Shown here: positions 1 through 4,723 of the stretch, one piece after another | Layout: every line of letters begins with the position of its first letter | Numbering within the stretch: position 1 is the first letter of the stretch | Source: Acidimicrobiia bacterium | GTDB lineage: Bacteria > Actinomycetota > Acidimicrobiia > Acidimicrobiales > Ilumatobacteraceae | Length of the DNA stretch: 7,554 bases | Direction of reading: 5' to 3' | Assembly (NCBI GenBank): GCA_030425785.1 | Contig: JAUHYJ010000166.1 | Location: forward strand, 1-7,554 | Translations under genes and position numbers: made by a program | The notes under the pieces: model-generated | Seen by the model: only the letters and a program-made list of their open reading frames with translations | Told to the model about the DNA's origin: nothing | Databases searched by the model: none

Positions 1-652
1 GCAGGTGCGCGGCGACCACCTGCCCGGACGGCACGAAGCGTCCCTCGGCGACCTGGATGAGACGTGGGAACACCGCCGGCACCTTGAGACGCACGAAGCG
101 GCGCTCACCGGACTCCGGGTCGGCGACGTGCGCCGCGATCGAGATCGCCAGGTTCGAGATGTACGGGAACGGGTGGCCCGGATCGACGGCGAGCGGCGTG
201 AGCACCGGGAAGATGCGCTCGTCGAAGTACTCGCCGAGGTAGGTGCGCTCGTCCTCGCTCAGGTCGTCCCAGCCCACGATCGCGACACCGGCCGCGGCGA
301 GCTCGGGGAGCAGCTGATCGATGAAGATCGACTCCTGCCGGGCGACCATGCCGGCCACGCGCTCGTTGATCTCGGTCAGCTGCTGGAGCGGCGTACGGCC
401 GTCGGCGGTGGGATCGTCGATGCCGGCGGCGAGCTGATCGTGCAGCGCCGCGACGCGCACCTGGAAGAACTCGTCGAGGTTGCTCGAGAAGATCGCGCAG
501 AACTTGGCCCGCTCGAGCAGCGGGATGCCGGGCTCACCGGCGAGGTCGAGCACCCGATCGTTGAAGTCGAGCCAGCTCAGCTCACGGTTGAGCAGCCGGT
601 GCGTCGGCTCCGTCGACGTGACGTCGTCGCCGTTCGTCGTGACCTGCGACAT
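1..652 (-). CDS. ppk1: Polyphosphate kinase 1, N-terminal part (3' end outside window)
   Basis: PPK1 reversibly transfers the terminal phosphate of ATP onto a growing polyphosphate chain. The reverse strand reads 217 codons from the ATG at 652-650 without a stop to the left edge. The family's signatures are present: NRELSWLDFNDRVL (residues 22-35), FSSNLDEFFQVRV (55-67), and FPVLTPLAVDPGHPFPYISN (148-167). This covers the N-terminal domain and the start of the head domain, roughly the first third of a usual ~700-residue enzyme. The two active-site histidines of the family lie beyond the window. The ATG is 9 bp after the stop of the 91-codon gene upstream, with no convincing Shine-Dalgarno, so translation is probably coupled to that gene. 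The identification is firm; only completeness cannot be judged. Confidence 0.95.
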   Translation of the reverse strand, partial: MSQVTTNGDDVTSTEPTHRLLNRELSWLDFNDRVLDLAGEPGIPLLERAKFCAIFSSNLDEFFQVRVAALHDQLAAGIDDPTADGRTPLQQLTEINERVAGMVARQESIFIDQLLPELAAAGVAIVGWDDLSEDERTYLGEYFDERIFPVLTPLAVDPGHPFPYISNLAISIAAHVADPESGERRFVRLKVPAVFPRLIQVAEGRFVPSGQVVAAHL

Positions 653-661
653 GGACGGGAG

Positions 662-937
662 TCAGCCGTCGTCGCCGTCGTCGTTCGGCAGGCCGAGCTC
701 CCACTCGATCGAGATGAGCTCGCGCTCGGCGTCACGGTTGATCCGCTCCTTGTTGCGGCGGAACTGCGGATCGTCGCGGGGCAACAGCACGAGCCGGGCG
801 AGGGCCCGGGCCCGGAACTCGTCGAGCGTCTGGCGCTCGCCCCAGTCGCCGTAGATCTCCCAGTGCGGCGCGACCGGGCCGAGGTACACGATGCGAGCGT
901 GGGCCCGCGGAGCGGCTTCTTCGACGACGTCGGTCAT
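662..937 (-). CDS. 91-residue protein of unknown function, first gene of the ppk1 operon
   Basis: I do not recognise this family. The product starts MTDVVEEAAPRAHARIVYLG and has a tryptophan-bearing stretch (HWEIYGDWGERQTLDEF, residues 25-41). An Arg/Glu-rich probably helical segment follows (DDPQFRRNKERINRDAEREL, 55-74), then an acidic tail. There is no signal peptide, membrane segment or cysteine, so it is probably cytosolic. The frame stays open upstream to 1252, but that extension is a Pro/Ala/Gly/Arg-rich low-complexity reading typical of GC-rich spacer. The ATG at 937-935 is preferred because coding-like composition begins there and a TACACT box lies 7 nt upstream. An alternative ATG near 1119 would add about 60 Pro-rich residues. 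It is 9 bp upstream of ppk1 on the same strand, so a role connected with polyphosphate is possible but only by association. Confidence 0.75.
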   Translation of the reverse strand: MTDVVEEAAPRAHARIVYLGPVAPHWEIYGDWGERQTLDEFRARALARLVLLPRDDPQFRRNKERINRDAERELISIEWELGLPNDDGDDG

Positions 938-944
938 GGCGGCG

Positions 945-950
945 AGTGTA
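945..950 (-). promoter_or_regulatory. Candidate leaderless -10 box (TACACT) for the 91-codon gene and ppk1
   Basis: On the minus strand TACACT lies 7 nt before the ATG at 937, with no purine-rich Shine-Dalgarno between. A TANNNT hexamer at this distance places transcription initiation at or next to the start codon, as in leaderless actinobacterial mRNAs. No good -35 hexamer is visible 16-18 nt further upstream. The call rests on position and on the same arrangement at tatA and the VWA gene. Confidence 0.45.
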
Positions 951-1190
951 CCGCCGCCCGTTCGATCGGGGGCGCCTGGGCCCGGCGGCGCCGGCGGCGG
1001 GGGAATCCGCCGGGGCCGAGCCGGGTTCCCGTCGGCGACGGCGCCCGCACTCGACGACGCGATCGATCCGCCGGTCACGGCGACGGTCGATGGCGTCGTG
1101 AGGGTCGGTGGCGCCGTCATGCGGTGGTGATCGTGGCCGACGCACCTGGCCGACACATGACGAACAGATGAACGGCACCTCATGAGTACC
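951..1190. other. GC-rich spacer without a recognisable gene
   Basis: This is most of the divergent spacer between the ppk1 operon and the first whiB-like gene. Frames are open on both strands, but their translations are Pro/Arg/Gly-rich low complexity with no domain. The only structure noted is a 7-bp inverted repeat, CCGGCGG (991-997) and CCGCCGG (1007-1013), separated by 9 nt. This could form a hairpin but has no flanking T-run. The right edge grades into the AT-richer promoter at 1193-1228. Confidence 0.5.
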
Positions 1191-1197
1191 GGAAATA

Positions 1198-1227
1198 TTG
1201 GACATATCATTACGGTTGCGTTACAGT
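1198..1227 (+). promoter_or_regulatory. Sigma-70-type promoter of the first whiB-like gene
   Basis: TTGGAC (1198-1203) and TACAGT (1222-1227) are separated by 18 bp. They match 4 of 6 and 4 of 6 positions of the TTGACA and TATAAT consensus. The box sits in the most AT-rich patch of the spacer, with an A/T run (1193-1199) directly upstream of the -35. Expected initiation is near 1234, giving a leader of about 150 nt before the ATG at 1383. Two TTAC-G hexamers (1210-1215 and 1221-1226), one helical turn apart, overlap the spacer and -10 and could be operator half-sites; that is speculative. Confidence 0.6.
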
Positions 1228-1275
1228 GACCGCCAGAGCGGGAACCGATCACGGCGCCGGGACGTCTGGTAGAGC

Positions 1276-1386
1276 ATGACCCAGTCGAACGCTCTCCCGG
1301 CCATACCCGGCCGCTGCGGTTCGGGTCGACCCATTTCGCGCCGGCCCCGACCGGCAGCGCTCACCACCCCGGAGGCACGACCATGA
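1276..1386 (+). CDS. Possible 36-codon upstream ORF in the whiB leader
   Basis: An ATG at 1276 opens a 36-codon frame (starting MTQSNALPAIPGRC, rich in Arg and Pro). It ends with TGA at 1384-1386, overlapping the ATG of the whiB-like gene as ATGA. This is the classic geometry for translational coupling or a leader peptide. The weak point is its ribosome binding site: only GGTAGAG directly before the ATG, with poor spacing. The composition is no better than random GC-rich sequence. The overlap may be chance. Confidence 0.25.
   Translation: MTQSNALPAIPGRCGSGRPISRRPRPAALTTPEARP
1371..1375 (+). promoter_or_regulatory. Shine-Dalgarno GGAGG for the first whiB-like gene
   Basis: GGAGG lies 7 nt before the ATG at 1383, which is near-ideal and fixes the start. 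It is the clearest ribosome binding site in the window, in contrast to the starts at 937, 1988 and 4638, which lack one. Confidence 0.8.
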
Positions 1387-1673
1387 CCCATCGCCCCAAC
1401 ATCCCGGTCGACACCACCCCCGTCGTCGACCCCGACTCCCCCACCGCGTGGATGGCCGAGGGCAACTGCCGGCTCTACCCGCCGGCGGTCTTCTTCCCGA
1501 GCGATGGCGTCGGCGTCGAGAAGGCCCGCAAGATCTGCAACACCTGCCCCGTCGCTGAGCAGTGCCTCGAGCACGCCCTCGACCACCGCATCGAGCACGG
1601 CGTGTGGGGTGGCGCCAGCGAACGCCAGCGCCGGCGCATCCTGAAACAGCGCCGCATCGACGCCTCCGCGTGA
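1383..1673 (+). CDS. WhiB-family iron-sulfur transcriptional regulator (paralogue 1)
   Basis: WhiB proteins bind a [4Fe-4S] cluster through four cysteines and usually act by binding region 4 of the principal sigma factor. The 96-residue product has all four ligands in the family spacing: C29, then C52-x2-C55-x5-C61. The sigma-contacting turn GVWGG is at 73-77, followed by SERQRRRILKQRR, the basic DNA-contacting tail. W23 and the FFP motif (37-39) are also family features. It lacks the RGRP-type AT-hook of WhiB7. The subfamily is uncertain; the DHRIEHGVWGG stretch is closer to WhiB4- or WhiB1-like proteins than to the second copy in this window. It has its own promoter and a ~150-nt leader, is divergent from the ppk1 operon, and converges on tatA. 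It is probably a redox- or NO-responsive regulator, by family knowledge only. Confidence 0.93.
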   Translation: MTHRPNIPVDTTPVVDPDSPTAWMAEGNCRLYPPAVFFPSDGVGVEKARKICNTCPVAEQCLEHALDHRIEHGVWGGASERQRRRILKQRRIDASA

Positions 1674-1814
1674 CGAACCGGGGTTCGACGGCCCGCGCCA
1701 ATCGTGCCCTGTCGGGAAGGTCTGCGTCGGCCGGTCGGAGCGGTTCGGTCGCCCGACGGGGTCAGCCGGGGCGCGTCGTCGACGACGAGCCGCCGTCGAC
1801 GGTCGGTCGAGCGG
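1674..1814. terminator. Convergent spacer with small inverted repeats, possible bidirectional terminator
   Basis: This 141-bp gap separates the tail-to-tail whiB-like gene and tatA. Immediately after the whiB stop, CGAAC (1674-1678) and GTTCG (1683-1687) can form a 5-bp stem with a 4-nt loop. Further on are two perfect palindromes centred on GTCGAC: 14 bp at 1774-1787 and 10 bp at 1793-1802. None is followed by a T-run, so a classical intrinsic terminator cannot be claimed. GTCGAC-centred palindromes are frequent in GC-rich DNA. No gene was found here. Confidence 0.3.
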
Positions 1815-1988
1815 TCAGTTCGACGAGGAGGAGTCGCTCGACTCCTCGTCCTTCATGCCCTCGGCCAAGCCGTCCTTGAACTCCTTCTGAGCCTTGCCCA
1901 GGTTCTTGGCCAGCTTCGGCAACTGCGACCCGCCGAAGACGAGCAGCACGATCACGAGCACGATGATCCATTCGGAACCACTTGGCAT
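1815..1988 (-). CDS. tatA: Twin-arginine translocase subunit TatA/TatE
   Basis: TatA multimers form or support the membrane passage for folded proteins with twin-arginine signals. The 57-residue product has the exact family plan: a short polar N-terminus (MPSGSEW), one hydrophobic helix (residues 8-18, [11 protein letters not shown]), and the [21 protein letters not shown] hinge plus amphipathic helix (18-38). The conserved FG is at 18-19, LP at 23-24 and FK at 37-38. An acidic/serine tail ([11 protein letters not shown]) ends the protein. It is at the short end of the family's range. The ATG at 1988-1986 has no Shine-Dalgarno but a TAGGCT box 6 nt upstream. It lies 121 bp downstream of whiB2 on the same strand and is convergent with whiB-like 1. 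tatB and tatC are not in the window. TatA and TatE cannot be separated at this length. Confidence 0.92.
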   Translation of the reverse strand: MPSGSEWIIVLVIVLLVFGGSQLPKLAKNLGKAQKEFKDGLAEGMKDEESSDSSSSN

Positions 1989-1994
1989 GCGGCC

Positions 1995-2000
1995 AGCCTA
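1995..2000 (-). promoter_or_regulatory. Candidate leaderless -10 box (TAGGCT) for tatA
   Basis: On the minus strand TAGGCT is exactly 6 nt before the tatA ATG, and there is no Shine-Dalgarno. This is the spacing expected when transcription begins at the A of the ATG. No TTGACA-like element stands 16-18 nt upstream. It implies that tatA can be transcribed separately from whiB2. Confidence 0.45.
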
Positions 2001-2109
2001 ACCGCAGATCGGTCGACCCGCCGGTCGGCCCCGGTGAAGCTTCGATGTCCAGCGGCGATGTCCGGCGAGCGATGACCGCCGTTGACGACCAGCGGCGCCG
2101 CCGATGAGG

Positions 2110-2397
2110 TCAGGCGCCGACGATGCTGCGGGCCGCCTGGGCCCGCTGGCGGCGGATACGCCGCCGCTCGCGCTCCGAGAGGCCGCCCCAGATGCCGAAC
2201 TTCTCACCGTTCTGCAACGCGAACTCGAGACACTGTTCGCGCACGATGCAGCCGCGGCAGACCTCCTTGGCCTCGCGCGTCGACGCGCCGCGCTCGGGGA
2301 AGAACAGGTCGGGATCGACGCCGAGGCAGTTCGCCCCGTCCTGCCAGTTCTCCTCCAGCTCGGCTGGATGCAGCATCTCGTCGTGCGTGTTGGTCAT
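2110..2397 (-). CDS. whiB2: WhiB2/WhmD-type iron-sulfur regulator (paralogue 2)
   Basis: The 95-residue product has the four cluster cysteines C24, C47, C50 and C56 and the GIWGG turn at 68-72. The FFPERGASTREAKEVCRGC and GIWGGLSERERRRIRRQ stretches closely match WhiB2 of mycobacteria (WhmD) and Streptomyces WhiB. In those organisms it controls septation and sporulation genes together with WhiA. It starts at the ATG 2397-2395; AGGGGG ends 10 nt upstream, a usable though long-spaced ribosome binding site. M8 is an alternative start without a better site. It lies between the VWA gene (upstream, 228-bp gap) and tatA (downstream, 121 bp), all on the minus strand. It probably has its own promoter at 2506-2535. 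The family is certain and the WhiB2 assignment is strong by motif. Confidence 0.94.
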   Translation of the reverse strand: MTNTHDEMLHPAELEENWQDGANCLGVDPDLFFPERGASTREAKEVCRGCIVREQCLEFALQNGEKFGIWGGLSERERRRIRRQRAQAARSIVGA

Positions 2398-2505
2398 GGT
2401 GTGTGGGCCCCCTGCCGTGGCCGCCCGTCGGTCGGTGGTGCTCGACCCCGCCCGGGTCGTTCATCGACACGCCCGGAATGACGGGGTTGAAGTTACGTGG
2501 GTGTG

Positions 2506-2535
2506 ATTCTCGCATACCATACCGGCGATTCGCAA
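2506..2535 (-). promoter_or_regulatory. Candidate promoter of whiB2
   Basis: On the minus strand TTGCGA (2535-2530) and GAGAAT (2511-2506) are 18 bp apart inside an AT-richer patch. They match 4 of 6 and 4 of 6 of the consensus. A competing -10, TATGGT (2521-2516), lacks a -35 at suitable distance. Initiation would fall near 2499, leaving a leader of about 100 nt before the whiB2 ATG. The inverted repeat at 2546-2573 ends 10 bp upstream of the -35. Confidence 0.45.
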
Positions 2536-2545
2536 GAGTGGATTT

Positions 2546-2573
2546 CGCGAATGCCCTGATCAGGCATCTCGCG
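2546..2573. repeat. 28-bp inverted repeat upstream of whiB2, operator or terminator
   Basis: On the plus strand the arms are CGCGAATGCC and GGCATCTCGCG around a TGATCA core. Every base pairs except one bulged base on each side (C2556 and one base in the right arm). In effect these are two 13-nt complementary half-sites, one of the longest dyads seen in the window. It is 53-80 nt past the stop of the VWA gene and centred about 60 bp upstream of the predicted whiB2 start of transcription. Neither strand has a T-run after the dyad, so a binding site for a dimeric regulator and a tailless terminator are both possible. Confidence 0.6.
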
Positions 2574-2625
2574 CGGTGTGGTCAGCCGACGTCGGCCACG
2601 GAGGGTCGCGACGGCGCGCGAACCG

Positions 2626-4638
2626 TCACCCGGCGCGGCGATGCGTCATCCGACGGCGGCGCTCGAGGAAGTCGACGAGCACGTAGTCGCCGAGCGCGTC
2701 GTTCGTCGTGTAGAACGCGCGGCCGCCGTTGATCTGGGTCATCTGCTCGATGAACGCCTGCAGCGCAGTGGTCGCGTCGAGCACGAAGGTGTTGATGCGA
2801 ATCTGCTCGCGGGTGCACCGCACGACCTCGCGCAGCGTCGCCTCGACGGTCTCGCGCACCGGCGGGTAGTTGAAGTAGACGTCACCGCGCGGCGTGATGT
2901 GCGCGGTCGGTTCACCATCGGTGATCATGATGATCTGCTTGGTGCCGGTCTGACGAGCGAGCAGCTGGCGGGCGATCGCGAAGCCGTGGTGCATGTTCGT
3001 GCCGTACACGAAGTCCCACGAGACCTCGGGCAGCTCCTCGGCGGTGATCTGGCGGGCGGTCTCGCTGAACCCGACCAGCCCGAGGTAGTCGCGTGGGAAC
3101 TGGGTCGAGATCAGGTGATGGAGCGCCATCGCGACCTTCTTGGCGGGCAGGAAGTTGTCGCGCATCGGCATCGACATCGACAGGTCGAGCATGAGCACGG
3201 TGCTGGAACGGGTGAGATGCTCGGTCCGCTCGATCTCGAAGTCGTCGGGGTGGAGGTCGACCGGGGTGCCGTGACCGGTGCGCTGCAGCGCGTTGCGGAT
3301 CGTGCGGTGCAGGTCGAGCTGGAACGGGTCGCCGAACTCGTACGGCTTGGTCTGGTACGTGCGTTCGTGGCCCTGCCCGAACTGGTGCAGCTGGTGCTGA
3401 CCGACGTGTTCCTTGGTGAGCTTCGTGAACAGGTCGCGCAGGGCGTTCGACCCGATCGCGCGCAGGCCGCGGGGCGTCAGCTCGAGCCGCCCCTCCTTGT
3501 TCTCGATCAGCCCGGCGTCTTCGAGCATCTTGGTGAGCTCGGCGAGCCGTTCGAGCGAGCGGGCGGCGTCGTCGCCGAGCAGGTCGCGCACGCGGTCCAT
3601 GTCGGCTTCGGCGAGCGCGCCCGGGTTGGTCGCGTTCTGGAGCAGGTGCTCGAGCTGGTCGAGGTCGCCGAGGTCCTGCATCGCCTGCATCGCCTGGGCG
3701 AACCCCATCGGGTCCTGGCCGTCGAAGTCGTAGGACTGCTCCCAGTTGAGCTGCGGGAACATCTGCTGGAGGTTGCCCGAGAGCTGCTGCATCTGCCACT
3801 GCAGGTCCATGTCCTCCATCAGCTGGTCGGACAGCTCCTGCAGCTGCTGGCGCTGCTCGGGGGTCATCGAGTTGAGCATCGCCTGCATCGCCGCCATGCG
3901 CCGGGCCATCTGCTCGAGCAGCTCGTCGACGTTCTGCGGGTTCTCGGGGAAGAAGTCGCCGTGCTTCGCCATGAAGTCGTCGAACGCCTCGGACGTGTCC
4001 TCGCCGCGCTGGTGCTGCTCGAGCAGCTCGTTCAGGTCGGCGAGCATGTCCTTCATCCGCGACATGTCGCCCGGCGTCATGTTCTGCATGCCGTCGGACA
4101 TCTGGTCGACCATCTGCTGCATCAGCTGCTCGCGCAACTTGTCGAGCATCTGCTCGAAGCGACGCTGGGCGTCGGCGGACTCCCAGTTGTAGGAGTCGAG
4201 CTCGCGCACCTTGCCGGCCAGGTCGTTCGGCATCAGGTCGAGCCGCATGTTCCGTTCGGCGGCGGTGTTGCGGGCGGCGTCGGCCCGACGCTCGTCGCCG
4301 CTCGACTCGGCGTCGCGCACCGCGTTCTCGATCGCGTGCCGTTCCTCGTCGACGATGTCGTCGAGCTCACGGGCGATGTCGTCGTAGACGCCGCCGAGGT
4401 TCGAGCGGTCGAGTCGTTCCTGACGCTCGCGCCGCAGCTGGTCCATGAGGTCGCGCAGACCGTCGAGGCGGTTGCCGTCGGCGTCGCGCATGCCGTCCTG
4501 CATCATCCGCCGGAGTGCGGCGTTCACGTCGCCGTGGTACAGCAGTTCGTCGGTGAGCTGGTCGAACAGCAGGTCGGCGTCCAGATCGAAACCGCGCTGG
4601 GTGCCGTCCCACGGGGAGTAGGTGAAACGGGTCGCCAT
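2626..4638 (-). CDS. VWA-domain protein, Rv0959-like partner of an AAA+ ATPase
   Basis: Proteins of this type act with a MoxR/Mg-chelatase-like AAA+ ATPase as a remodelling pair; the client is not known. The 670-residue product has an N-terminal helical region. A Met/Gln-rich stretch follows at about 164-320 (for example MQNMTPGDMSRMKDML, 184-199). The segment FDDFMAKHGDFFPENPQNVDELL (219-241) closely resembles mycobacterial Rv0959 as I remember it. The C-terminal VWA domain (about 478-660) keeps a full metal-binding MIDAS: DLSMS (D485, S487, S489), T547 in YGTNMHHG, and D574 in ITDGEPTAH. The length equals Rv0959 within a few residues. The frame continues upstream to 5187, but that part is antisense to the secreted hydrolase. 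The ATG at 4638-4636 is chosen for the family-like N-terminus and the TACTGT box 6 nt upstream. No signal peptide or membrane helix is present. Confidence 0.9.
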   Translation of the reverse strand: MATRFTYSPWDGTQRGFDLDADLLFDQLTDELLYHGDVNAALRRMMQDGMRDADGNRLDGLRDLMDQLRRERQERLDRSNLGGVYDDIARELDDIVDEERHAIENAVRDAESSGDERRADAARNTAAERNMRLDLMPNDLAGKVRELDSYNWESADAQRRFEQMLDKLREQLMQQMVDQMSDGMQNMTPGDMSRMKDMLADLNELLEQHQRGEDTSEAFDDFMAKHGDFFPENPQNVDELLEQMARRMAAMQAMLNSMTPEQRQQLQELSDQLMEDMDLQWQMQQLSGNLQQMFPQLNWEQSYDFDGQDPMGFAQAMQAMQDLGDLDQLEHLLQNATNPGALAEADMDRVRDLLGDDAARSLERLAELTKMLEDAGLIENKEGRLELTPRGLRAIGSNALRDLFTKLTKEHVGQHQLHQFGQGHERTYQTKPYEFGDPFQLDLHRTIRNALQRTGHGTPVDLHPDDFEIERTEHLTRSSTVLMLDLSMSMPMRDNFLPAKKVAMALHHLISTQFPRDYLGLVGFSETARQITAEELPEVSWDFVYGTNMHHGFAIARQLLARQTGTKQIIMITDGEPTAHITPRGDVYFNYPPVRETVEATLREVVRCTREQIRINTFVLDATTALQAFIEQMTQINGGRAFYTTNDALGDYVLVDFLERRRRMTHRRAG

Positions 4639-4644
4639 GTCCGC

Positions 4645-4673
4645 ACAGTAGCGGTCCCCGATCGCGCTGTCGC
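4645..4673 (-). promoter_or_regulatory. Candidate leaderless promoter of the VWA gene
   Basis: On the minus strand GCGACA (4673-4668) and TACTGT (4650-4645) are 17 bp apart. TACTGT ends exactly 6 nt before the ATG at 4638, with no Shine-Dalgarno. The -35 matches the last four bases of TTGACA. This is the best supported of the three leaderless-type starts in the window. It is divergent from the candidate box at 4710-4715 within an 85-bp spacer. Confidence 0.5.
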
Positions 4674-4709
4674 CTCGCGCTCGGGCCGGTCGGCGGGCCG
4701 GCGGCTGAC

Positions 4710-4715
4710 TAGGTT
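4710..4715 (+). promoter_or_regulatory. Candidate -10 box (TAGGTT) for the secreted hydrolase
   Basis: TAGGTT lies 8 nt before the ATG at 4724. This is one or two bases further than the other start-proximal boxes, so initiation at or just before the ATG is possible. A weak AGG (4718-4720) is the only Shine-Dalgarno-like element. No clear -35 is visible. Confidence 0.3.
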
Positions 4716-4723
4716 GCAGGTCG

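Noticed and set aside
5..1171. A 388-codon open frame on the plus strand at the left edge
   Set aside because: It is antisense to ppk1 and the 91-codon gene and crosses the intergenic spacer. PPK1 signatures on the minus strand settle the coding strand.
938..1252. N-terminal extension of the 91-codon gene
   Set aside because: The upstream reading is Pro/Ala/Gly low complexity and would run through the promoter region of the divergent whiB-like gene.
1819..1850. A long inverted repeat (GACGAG ... CTCGTC with inner GAGTCG/CGACTC) at the end of tatA
   Set aside because: It falls in codons for the [10 protein letters not shown] tail, where repeated GAG/GAC and TCC/TCG codons create self-complementarity. 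The loop is too short for the inner stem and no T-run follows.
2092..2101. 10-bp palindrome GCGGCGCCGC between whiB2 and tatA
   Set aside because: Short GC-only palindromes are expected often at this base composition, and no T-run or second element accompanies it.
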